The notes beneath the pieces were generated by a model. It made no database searches. It was not told the origin of the DNA and saw only the letters and a list, made by a program, of their open reading frames with translations. A stretch of 5,999 bases of DNA from SKVR01 sp041642035 (lineage in GTDB: Bacteria; Bacteroidota; Bacteroidia; Bacteroidales; UBA7960), in assembly GCA_041642035.1 (NCBI GenBank), contig JBEPXC010000232.1, positions 1 to 5,999 on the forward strand, in the 5' to 3' direction. This document shows positions 1 to 5,999 of this stretch, in pieces. Position numbers and translations under genes: made by a program. Each line of letters opens with the position of its first letter. The first letter of the stretch is position 1.

Positions 1-1
1 T

Positions 2-181
2 CTTCACTACTACGATAATGAAGATGGATTGGACAAGTATATGGCAGGCGTATTTGCAGACATGGATTCTACAATGCATCATTACAGGTTGCTGCGCAAC
101 CAGGGCTATGAAGGGTATATTGTTGCTTTTTACAACAAGCAGCGGGTAAGGGTAAAGGTTGCACAACAATATGCCAAATAG
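2..181 (+). CDS. C-terminal end of a SPOR-domain protein (partial, 5' end outside window)
   Basis: This is an open frame entering from the left edge and ending at TAG, giving the last 59 residues of a larger protein. Residues 8-49 fit the second half of a SPOR (sporulation-related repeat) domain as commonly seen in Bacteroidota: a DGLDKYMAGVF strand, a helix with RLLRNQGYEG, then the strand YIVAFYNKQRV. Family members typically have G-x-F, then lrxxGyxdAFVVAfxxgkRi, and the match is good. SPOR domains generally bind denuded peptidoglycan glycan strands, so the full protein probably acts in the periplasm or on an outer-membrane lipoprotein. The N-terminal domains that would define its role are not in the window. 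The next gene is convergent, so nothing follows it in an operon. The domain assignment is by recognition of sequence pattern, not by a search. Confidence 0.72.
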   Translation, partial: LHYYDNEDGLDKYMAGVFADMDSTMHHYRLLRNQGYEGYIVAFYNKQRVRVKVAQQYAK

Positions 182-276
182 GCAGTTAGCTTAGTCCGTT
201 GCAGCAACCTCCCATATCGGTTAAAATCTGCAATTCCTTGTTAAAGTTACATGCAAAAAGTTTAGGGCTCAATGCA

Positions 277-307
277 GCATGCAAAATATTGAAAAGATTT
301 GGCATGC
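277..307. repeat. Imperfect inverted repeat between convergent genes
   Basis: GCATGC followed by AAA (277-285) can pair with TTT-G-GCATGC (298-307), leaving one bulged G and a 12-base AT-rich loop. It sits 8 bases beyond the stop of the large - strand gene and about 95 bases beyond the stop of the SPOR gene, the usual place for a shared transcription end. There is no clear U-tract directly after it on either strand, so a rho-independent terminator is possible but weakly supported. GCATGC is self-complementary, which makes a chance pairing more likely. Confidence 0.22.
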
Positions 308-314
308 CCTGTCT

Positions 315-2888
315 CTATTGTATTAATAATTTCTTGACCATCTTATCTTTGCCTGATTGTAGGACTATGAAATAAACGCCCGGTTCCATGTCCATCAGAT
401 CCATGCGGTATTGATTGCTGCTTACATAGTTTGAAAAGATCATCTTTCCTTGCAGATCAAACAAATATACCACATCAATGATTCTGTCCATTTCGATCAC
501 AGCATAATCGTGCGCCGGGTTGGGAAATACCGACATGTCAATAGGATGTTCTGCCTGAACAGTTGCGCCCGCGACAGCAGTAGGCATTTGCACCTTAAGA
601 ACCACGGTGGCGGGCTCCGAAAGACTCATGCCATCAAAAACAGTATAGGTTAAGGTATCTGTCCATGCAAATTCGTTCGTGCCAAAGGGCTCATATATAA
701 ATGATCCGTCGGTGTTGAGTTCTATCCTTCCCTTGTGAGGAGCAGAAAGAAGCAGTGCCTGCATCAGGTTGCCGTCCAGGTCGAAATCGTTGTTTAATAA
801 ACCATTTTGCTGGTTCACGACAACAGGTTCACCGTTAATCACTACATTAACGGTATCGCATAGGGCAATGGCTCTATTGTTGAATTCTATGAGCCGATCC
901 TTCATCACCCAGTAGGAGCCTTTTATGACTTCTTCCACATCGAGGGCAGTATTCCATTTTTGCCACAAAAATCTATTGGTATGGAATTCATTTCCTTTGT
1001 AAAATACCGACATGGCAATACCATCTGAAATACGGTCTTCCGGCGCGGGAGTACTGCGATCATCATGAAATACCACATATTCGCTGGGATCAACAAAATT
1101 AATAAGCGACCATGGTATCCTGACATGAATGTAATCGGGATGGATGGTTACGGCATCAAGTGAGGAAGAGGGTAAAAAACCGTAATTCACCTTCAGATTG
1201 CCAATGTATTGTATGTCCTGTTCAAATTCATTCACTTTCCATCTCACTATATTCCAAGGTTCACCATCTGAGGGTACTGAACGATATTGTTGCTGATTGT
1301 TGGAGATGCCATGAAAAATGCCAAACAGGTCGTAGGACTGGGTCACATATAGTTTTGCAGAATAGTTAGTGAGATGGAGCACAAATTCGGCACGGTTGTT
1401 TATGGTATCTCCGGAGGGGAGTATCGATTCGCCAAGATCAGCATCATAGGTGTCCAGGGCTATCCACATTTCGTCAAGATGGCCGGGCAATGCATTGGTA
1501 TGCAGCCTGAAATGAAAGAAATCGTAATCGGCAGCCGCTTCCAGGCGGTGAATGGGATCATTTTGCTCATATTCCTCCCATAATTGCAGGGCAAGGGGAC
1601 GCTGGAAACTTATGAGACCAAAATTTTGTTCTGCAGCAGTGATGTTATGCCACAATATCCTACGATTCATCAGGTAATCAATATGATCGGTTACCCAGGT
1701 GCGTTTAAACCATTCATCCATCCAGGAAAACTGCATGCCGCCTCCACACTCCGCAGTCTCAATGGATTTGAGCATGCGGATATTGGTTTCTCCCTGTTCA
1801 TATTCATCAAATCCGCCATGATGCATGCCACTGGTTGAATAATGGGCAATACCCCAGCTCGAGGGAACTCCATATTCGGCAATGATCAATGGAAAACGAT
1901 TGTAATGTTCTTTCAGTTGCGTCAGATAACCCAGGTAGCTGTTTGGGCCATACTGATCCGAGAAATCAACATAGTCGGGACCATAATTTACAAAATCGGG
2001 ATAATAGGGATAGGCATGATAGCTGTTGAAAAATCCGGCCGGTGCATCAATCAGTTGAATGGTACTAAGATCAATGGAGGTGAGGTCTTCCCATAAGTTC
2101 CACTCTTCAGGATGGCTGAGCGGATCTTGTGTGGGCCAGCTTGAAAAACTCACCGGTCGCTGGGTCTCATAATGGGTTTGCTCATAATCAAGCAGGTGAT
2201 CAAGTTTTGATACAATCCATGCCTCAGTTGCCTGCACCCCTTCGATGGCAAAGTGCACTCCTGAAAAAGAAGTCATCTGCGGATACAATTCATTGGTATG
2301 TTTAACCTCACCGGGATGTACTTCGCGACCTATTATATATCCCATATTCCAGCGTGAAACATTGGTGCGGTAATCGCCCCATGCTTTGCCCCGTCTTTGG
2401 GCAATGCTGCGGTTGCCATGCACGCAGTCAATATTTTCTTCAATCTCCAGGGTAAATGCGGAGTCGATAAACAACAGATCTTGCGGGTATCCCTCAAGTT
2501 CTTCTTCGAGCCATACCCCCTGGAAAAAGAACAACGGATTATGCTCATTGGCCAGATTGAACGAGTCAAGCACTTCATAAAAATGCGGGTAATGCAAGGT
2601 ATAAAGCCGCAGCGTATTAAACCCTGCATCTTTGATCATCTGAAACCAGCGGCCATATTGATCGCTGCTTACCTCCAGTTCACCCGGGAATTTTCCTGGA
2701 ACAGCCACACCCATATTCATCCCTTTTATAAAAAAAGGTTCATAATTACGACCATTCCAGATGGTAAGATGTTTTTCATTGGTGCTGAACGGCACATTTG
2801 TGGCATGGACAAAAACTGTTAAACCCAATAATAGAAATACCAATACAGTAAGCTTAAAAAGGGAATTAATTTGTACAGAAAAAATCAT
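315..2888 (-). CDS. Secreted modular protein: GH-A-like TIM barrel, carbohydrate-binding-like domain, Ig-like repeat, T9SS type A sorting domain
   Basis: From the ATG at 2888 the protein has 857 residues. Residues 1-29 form a signal peptide (hydrophobic LTVLVFLLLGLTVFVHA). Residues about 50-430 look like a clan GH-A-type (beta/alpha)8 barrel: FFIKGMNMGVAVPGKFPGE (53-70), NTLRLYTLH near 91, IIGREV with E189 at the expected beta-4 acid/base place, NSYHAYPYYP near 288, IIAEYGVPSSWG with E338 at the beta-7 nucleophile place, and FSWMDEW near 387. Residues about 455-670 are a beta-rich region resembling carbohydrate-binding domains (IALDTYDADLGE). Residues 671-766 are a cadherin/Ig-like repeat (NGLLNNDFDLDGN, then DGSFIYEP, then LTYTVFDG). 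Residues 785-857 are a T9SS type A sorting domain (VFPNPAHD at the start, GVYFIVL and KKLLIQ at the end). It is therefore predicted to cross the outer membrane and be released or anchored on the surface. Substrate is unknown; polysaccharide hydrolysis or transglycosylation is an inference. An in-frame TTG at 2927 would add 13 residues, but the ATG gives a normal signal peptide. No Shine-Dalgarno is visible. It is flanked by convergent and divergent genes, so it is likely monocistronic. Confidence 0.88.
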   Translation of the reverse strand: MIFSVQINSLFKLTVLVFLLLGLTVFVHATNVPFSTNEKHLTIWNGRNYEPFFIKGMNMGVAVPGKFPGELEVSSDQYGRWFQMIKDAGFNTLRLYTLHYPHFYEVLDSFNLANEHNPLFFFQGVWLEEELEGYPQDLLFIDSAFTLEIEENIDCVHGNRSIAQRRGKAWGDYRTNVSRWNMGYIIGREVHPGEVKHTNELYPQMTSFSGVHFAIEGVQATEAWIVSKLDHLLDYEQTHYETQRPVSFSSWPTQDPLSHPEEWNLWEDLTSIDLSTIQLIDAPAGFFNSYHAYPYYPDFVNYGPDYVDFSDQYGPNSYLGYLTQLKEHYNRFPLIIAEYGVPSSWGIAHYSTSGMHHGGFDEYEQGETNIRMLKSIETAECGGGMQFSWMDEWFKRTWVTDHIDYLMNRRILWHNITAAEQNFGLISFQRPLALQLWEEYEQNDPIHRLEAAADYDFFHFRLHTNALPGHLDEMWIALDTYDADLGESILPSGDTINNRAEFVLHLTNYSAKLYVTQSYDLFGIFHGISNNQQQYRSVPSDGEPWNIVRWKVNEFEQDIQYIGNLKVNYGFLPSSSLDAVTIHPDYIHVRIPWSLINFVDPSEYVVFHDDRSTPAPEDRISDGIAMSVFYKGNEFHTNRFLWQKWNTALDVEEVIKGSYWVMKDRLIEFNNRAIALCDTVNVVINGEPVVVNQQNGLLNNDFDLDGNLMQALLLSAPHKGRIELNTDGSFIYEPFGTNEFAWTDTLTYTVFDGMSLSEPATVVLKVQMPTAVAGATVQAEHPIDMSVFPNPAHDYAVIEMDRIIDVVYLFDLQGKMIFSNYVSSNQYRMDLMDMEPGVYFIVLQSGKDKMVKKLLIQ

Positions 2889-2924
2889 AATCGGAGGTGT
2901 TTGAGAAATTTCTTTAAAATAAGA

Positions 2925-2957
2925 CAAAGATCAACAAATAACTTCGATTAAAACCAA
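2925..2957 (-). promoter_or_regulatory. Possible Bacteroidota-type promoter for the large secreted protein
   Basis: On the - strand GATCTTTG (2925-2932) matches seven of eight positions of the Bacteroidetes -7 element TAnnTTTG if the unspecified bases count as matches. A TTG lies 22 bases upstream (2955-2957), near the -33 position though slightly far. If used, transcription would begin about 30 bases before the ATG at 2888, and the alternative TTG start would overlap the -7 element, which favours the ATG. AT-rich DNA yields such matches by chance, so this is only a candidate. Confidence 0.25.
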
Positions 2958-3501
2958 TGTTTTTCCCCTATTTTTTTAATGATAACCCAAAGGTATTTCT
3001 GCATACATTGTATAACAAAGAGGGTTGTATGTCCCCAAAAAACTGAGGCAGGAATAAACTTCAACTAAAAATGATCATCCATTTTAAGATCAAAAGGGAG
3101 GACATAATGTCTTGAAAGTTGCTGGAATAGAGCGGAAATTTGAGGAAAATAGCGGAACATAAAATCTGTCATTTTGGCATTTGTACTGGTAAAGGAAAAT
3201 CGGTTCGATATTTGATTTCTTTTATGAGTATTTCCTGGTTTCTTGTGAATATTAAGAGCAAAACAGGAAGAATGATCTTTACCTTATTGAATTTTTAGAA
3301 AAAGAATCTCCGGATATGGGAGTGAAGTGAGCGAAGCATGTAATGATGCAAAAAAACTTCAATTATTAAAAAAATCTGTATCAAATGGAATTCTTTAAAA
3401 TCATAATTATTTAACAACCAGAATAAATGGGAAGGGGTTTTAGTATTGACGATAAAGTTTTTGTGCGTTAAAATGCGACCCTTTAATTGAATAGCAAATT
3501 T
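2933..3501. other. AT-rich stretch without a recognisable gene
   Basis: About 570 bases between the large - strand gene and the permease remnant. All frames are broken by frequent stops, and the short open frames here translate to sequences I do not recognise. A near-perfect small palindrome ATACA-T-TGTAT is at 3003-3013, and there is a loose direct repeat of AGCGGAA near 3130-3155; neither is strong enough to name as an operator or repeat family. Nothing here resembles the missing N-terminal part of the downstream GntP permease, so the DNA that once carried it seems to have been deleted or replaced. No tRNA, terminal inverted repeats or transposase remnant was seen by eye. Confidence 0.5.
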
Positions 3502-3792
3502 ATGACTTCCTGTTTCCATTGTTCGGCAACCGTTGCTATGATTACCTCGGCCGGCATTATCAGTCCCATTCTGCCTGTTTTTGCCCTGTCAGAACCACAG
3601 ATTGCACTGATGGTTATAGCCATTGCTTCAGGAGCTACTATTCTTTTGCATGTTAACGACAGCGGCTTTTGGCTGGTAGGTAAATACCTGCGCATGAATG
3701 AAAAGCAAACCCTGAAATCATGGACTGTGATGGAAACGATAATTTCCGTTAGTGGTCTGTTGATATCATGGACGTTATATCAGTTTATTTGA
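3502..3792 (+). pseudogene. 5'-truncated remnant of a GntP-family gluconate-type permease
   Basis: The frame encodes the C-terminal end of a GntP-family transporter, an inner-membrane importer of gluconate and related sugar acids. Visible family motifs are SATVAMITSAGIISPIL (from 3523), then ALMVIAIASGATILLHVNDS, GFWLVGKYL and KQTLKSWTVMETI, followed by a last hydrophobic helix and a natural stop (TGA 3790-3792). Complete members have about 430-450 residues; only about 90 homologous residues remain, holding roughly the last three membrane segments. Homology starts abruptly at the conserved serine of the family's QGSATVAM-like motif; the preceding residues (MTSCFHC) do not fit, and an in-frame TAA lies at 3484-3486. 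The retained part reads through with no internal stop or frameshift and strong motif conservation, so the truncation may be fairly recent. It is very unlikely to transport anything alone. It is convergent with the aldo/keto reductase gene, 59 bases apart. I am confident of the family, less so that no product is made. Confidence 0.85.
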
Positions 3793-3851
3793 ATTTGCAT
3801 CTCCCTGGATATAGCGATGGCTACCTTATCATACCTGTACATCTATCAATC

Positions 3852-4805
3852 TTACCCGCTATAGCTAAACAGCGGATTCCAGTTCATTGCTGTTTGCTTT
3901 ATTCGCTTAATTTCCTGTTGAGACAAGGGTGCGATTTCATCACGCAGTTTTAGAGCCAGTTTAAACAGTTCAGGTTCTCCTGGAGGAATAGCTGTGGTGA
4001 TGGGGTGCGAAAGGGTAAATCTCAGACCCATCAGAGCCTCCTTCTCATCGTCAAGGGGTTCGTACCAGGCTTTGGGATATTGATCGCGGTTGGCCTCAGA
4101 TGCCCATTTACCTTTGGCCATGGCTTTGAGGGCAATAATGCCCATGCCTCTCTTTTGGGCAGTGGCCAGCACCTGTGGTCCAAAATTCCCCTTATGCCAG
4201 GAAGCCATATTTATGGGAAACATAATGGTATCGAAATCAAAACCCTCCATAAGAGCGAAAGCCGCTTCAACCGAATGGGCTGAGAAACCAATAAAACGTA
4301 TCTTGCCTTCTTCACGGGCTTCAAGAAAGGTTTGGAGAGCTCCTTGTGGAGCTAAAATGGTGTCTACATCTTCAAGCGTAGTTACCGCATGGAGCTGATA
4401 AAGATCAAAATGATCGGTTCTGAGATTCTTCAGTGATTGTTCCAGTTCTTTCCGGGCATCATCTTTAGTTCGTTTACCTGTTTTACACGATAAAAACACC
4501 TCGTTGCGGTAGGGCTCCAGTGCTGGTCCCAGTTTAATTTCTGCATCACCATACGAAGGTGCCACGTCAAAGTAATTAATGCCCGCATCAATGGCTTGCT
4601 GTACCGATTCGGAAGCTTCTTGGGGTGATACGTTCATTACAACGATACCTCCAAATCCGATTATCGATAGCATCTCACCTGTCTTGCCCAGCGATCTCTT
4701 CTCAATGCGTGCGTTTTGCCTTGAGATGAAAGAGAGCTCTGCCGGAAAAATGCTTAGTAGGGGAGCTGCTGTGGCTGTTTTTCTAATAAACTCACGACGG
4801 TTCAT
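3852..4805 (-). CDS. Aldo/keto reductase with twin-arginine-type signal sequence
   Basis: This is a 317-residue protein. The N-terminus MNRREFIRKTATAAPLLS has the NRREFIRK form of a twin-arginine (Tat) signal, with a short, weakly hydrophobic segment after it; the mature enzyme starts near residue 33 (IEKRSLGKTG). The aldo/keto reductase fold is clear: GFGGI near 50, NYFDVAPSYG with D80 and Y85, SCKTGKR with K108, and LYQLHAV with H139, which together make the complete catalytic tetrad (Asp, Tyr, Lys, His). Members use NAD(P)H to reduce aldehydes or ketones, or run the reverse oxidation; the substrate here cannot be told. Without the signal the length of about 285 residues is close to that of compact family members. 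There is no C-terminal cysteine cluster, so it is not the ferredoxin-fused type. The Tat signal suggests export of the folded, cofactor-loaded enzyme to the periplasm. The start is the ATG at 4805, which puts the RR motif at residues 3-4; no Shine-Dalgarno is seen. A TACCTTTA sequence on the - strand (4842-4849) resembles a -7 element. Confidence 0.93.
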   Translation of the reverse strand: MNRREFIRKTATAAPLLSIFPAELSFISRQNARIEKRSLGKTGEMLSIIGFGGIVVMNVSPQEASESVQQAIDAGINYFDVAPSYGDAEIKLGPALEPYRNEVFLSCKTGKRTKDDARKELEQSLKNLRTDHFDLYQLHAVTTLEDVDTILAPQGALQTFLEAREEGKIRFIGFSAHSVEAAFALMEGFDFDTIMFPINMASWHKGNFGPQVLATAQKRGMGIIALKAMAKGKWASEANRDQYPKAWYEPLDDEKEALMGLRFTLSHPITTAIPPGEPELFKLALKLRDEIAPLSQQEIKRIKQTAMNWNPLFSYSG

Positions 4806-4841
4806 GGCTATAAAGTTTTGTGAATTTTGAAACTGATGATT

Positions 4842-4849
4842 TAAAGGTA
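4842..4849 (-). promoter_or_regulatory. Possible -7 element upstream of the aldo/keto reductase
   Basis: The - strand reads TACCTTTA, seven of eight positions of the Bacteroidetes TAnnTTTG element, 37 bases upstream of the ATG at 4805. I see no TTG at the usual -33 distance. The surroundings are AT-rich, so a chance match is quite possible. Confidence 0.22.
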
Positions 4850-5358
4850 TTAAATTAAATTGGATTTTATGATGGGGTATCCGGCATTCAAAACGACATT
4901 CTCATTATACATTTTAAATTAAACCCCGGAACCCTTCCTTTTGTTTTTCAAAAAGTGTTCAAATTATCTGAACCAGATGGTAAGGCGTAATTCTGAAATT
5001 TTATATATAAAAGCTTTTTTTTACATTTCATGTTTGATGATTGATTGGCAATGAAATAGTTCTGAAGGATAGTCAAGGTAGGAAAAAATAATCCGGATAA
5101 ATTACCCGATAGTTTTCTACGGTTATTATCAAAGCGAAATGCGTATCTACACTATACAAAATGGGGTGTGGAAGTACTAATTTCGTGAGAGATGGGGGTT
5201 TTGCAAATGATGAGTTTTATAGGATAATAAAAAGATGATAGATATGGAGGTTGTCATCAATTGTTATTCAGGCATCTTAATTAATACTGTTGCGAAATCC
5301 AGAAGAGGTTCTGACTAATAAATGGGTATTCCTGAGTTGTTCGGCTAAGTTTTTTGTA
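4850..5358. other. AT-rich divergent spacer without a recognisable gene
   Basis: About 510 bases between the divergently transcribed aldo/keto reductase and PorP/SprF genes, which should hold both promoters. A perfect 14-base AT palindrome (TTTTATATATAAAA) lies at 4999-5012, overlapping AAAAGCTTTT (5009-5018) and followed by a run of eight T (5015-5022); this could be a flexible or curved DNA segment or a poor terminator, but has no GC stem. Between about 5100 and 5230 three frames each stay open for roughly 40 codons with no recognisable product. For the PorP gene, TAAGTTTT (5346-5353) resembles a -7 element but would place the transcript start at or inside the predicted ATG. Confidence 0.5.
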
Positions 5359-5999
5359 ATGATAAAAGTAATGTCATGTAGGATGTCACCCTTTGCACTC
5401 ATAGTGCTTGTTGTAATGTTTTTTGTGTTTTCTGGATTTAAAACCCGTGCTCAGGCTCCTCAATTCTCTCAATTTTATGCCGCTCCCCTGAATCTTGCAC
5501 CATCCTTTGCCGGTTCTACCAATGGCAGCCGTCTGGTAATGAATTACCGCAACCAGTGGCCTCAGCTTGGGAATGCATTTGTAACCTACGCCTTTTCTTT
5601 CGATCATTATTTTCATAAATACCGAAGCGGTGCCGGAGTGGTTCTTTTGAGGGATCAGGCAGGAAGCAGCAATCTGGCCAATACCCGTGGCGGACTGGTG
5701 TATTCTTATAACTTTCAGTTGAATCATCGCTGGACCATGCGTCCGGGGTTGCTGTTTTTGTATGAGCAGATTTCCATCGATAGAAACAAGATGATTTTTG
5801 GCGATCAGCTTTCCCTTACCGGGGATGAATCGAATTCCAGTCACACATCCTTTGAGATGGATCAGCGTGGTTATTTCGATGCTTCCTCCTCATTGCTGGT
5901 TTATTCAGCCAGTACATGGGCGGGCTTTACCTTCGACAACCTGATGCGCCCCAACCAGTCGATGACAAGTGGTGGCACCAGCAGGCTTCCTCTCAAGTT
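5359..5999 (+). CDS. PorP/SprF-family T9SS-associated outer-membrane protein (partial, 3' end outside window)
   Basis: The first 213 codons of a PorP/SprF-family protein. Residues 1-33 are a signal peptide (ALIVLVVMFFVFSGF core, cleavage likely after TRAQA). The mature N-terminus PQFSQFYAAPLNLAPSFAG is the family hallmark, followed by RLVMNYRNQWPQL, TYAFSFDHY, GAGVVLLRDQAGSSNLANT, a VYSYNFQLN strand and RPGLLFLYEQ, a series of amphipathic strands expected of an outer-membrane beta-barrel. Full members usually have about 300-330 residues, so roughly a third is missing at the right edge. PorP of Porphyromonas and SprF of Flavobacterium take part in T9SS secretion or gliding-adhesin export; many Bacteroidota carry several paralogues beside genes for large secreted adhesins, so this copy need not be the core component. 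In-frame ATGs at 5371 and 5383 would give shorter, more typical signal peptides of 29 and 25 residues; no Shine-Dalgarno decides between them. No frameshift is visible. Confidence 0.92.
   Translation, partial: MIKVMSCRMSPFALIVLVVMFFVFSGFKTRAQAPQFSQFYAAPLNLAPSFAGSTNGSRLVMNYRNQWPQLGNAFVTYAFSFDHYFHKYRSGAGVVLLRDQAGSSNLANTRGGLVYSYNFQLNHRWTMRPGLLFLYEQISIDRNKMIFGDQLSLTGDESNSSHTSFEMDQRGYFDASSSLLVYSASTWAGFTFDNLMRPNQSMTSGGTSRLPLK

Noticed and set aside
2397..2822. 141-codon open frame on the + strand
   Set aside because: It lies wholly opposite the large secreted-protein gene, and its translation shows no domain, signal peptide or family motif; it is a shadow of a real gene.
3240..3390. Possible decayed gene (peptides such as LYLIEFLEKESPDMGVK and GYGSEVSEACNDAKKLQ in different frames)
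   Set aside because: Frames are short and broken by several stops, and no family could be recognised, so a pseudogene cannot be claimed.
3295..3519. 74-codon - strand frame in the AT-rich spacer
   Set aside because: Rich in F, L, I and H as expected of AT-rich noncoding DNA, overlaps the start of the permease remnant and matches nothing recognisable.
3483..3695. 70-codon - strand frame opposite the permease remnant
   Set aside because: Antisense to sequence with strong GntP motifs, so it is a shadow frame.
3793..3851. Terminator between the convergent permease remnant and reductase
   Set aside because: Only a 4-base stem (TAGC-GATG-GCTA) and a GCTATAGC palindrome are present, with no T-run; too weak to call.
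5100..5235. Three overlapping open frames of about 40 codons on the + strand, one containing a short MGCGSTNFVRDGG peptide
   Set aside because: Three frames open at once is a sign of low stop density by chance; there is no ribosome binding site, no lipoprotein signal of proper form and no known homologue pattern.
5386..5844. 152-codon open frame on the - strand
   Set aside because: It is antisense to the clearly recognised PorP/SprF gene and its translation resembles no family.

Overview
The window reads as a piece of chromosome from a Bacteroidota (Bacteroidetes) bacterium. The evidence is a secreted protein with a type IX secretion system (T9SS) type A C-terminal sorting domain, a PorP/SprF-family outer-membrane protein, a SPOR-domain tail of the form usual in this phylum, AT-rich spacers, and starts without Shine-Dalgarno sequences. 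I cannot name genus or species.

Layout from left to right: (1) the last 59 codons of a + strand gene ending in a SPOR-like domain; (2) a large - strand gene (315-2888) for a secreted modular protein with a predicted clan GH-A-like TIM barrel, a carbohydrate-binding-like beta domain, an Ig/cadherin-like repeat and a T9SS sorting tail; (3) an AT-rich stretch of about 0.6 kb with no recognisable gene; (4) a 5'-truncated remnant of a GntP-family gluconate-type permease on the + strand (3502-3792); (5) a - strand aldo/keto reductase with a twin-arginine-type N-terminus and an intact catalytic tetrad (3852-4805), convergent with the remnant; (6) a second AT-rich stretch of about 0.55 kb; (7) the first 213 codons of a + strand PorP/SprF-family gene that runs off the right edge.

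The genes alternate in strand (+ - + - +), so no operon is visible and each intact gene probably has its own promoter. The only functional link I can support is general: the modular protein carries a T9SS export tail, and PorP/SprF proteins belong to the T9SS/gliding-associated outer-membrane family. The permease remnant suggests past gene loss or rearrangement. I found no CRISPR array, rRNA, tRNA, complete insertion sequence or clear riboswitch. The most interesting items are the unassigned modular T9SS protein and the sharply bounded permease fragment. I did not find convincing evidence of a new multi-gene system here.
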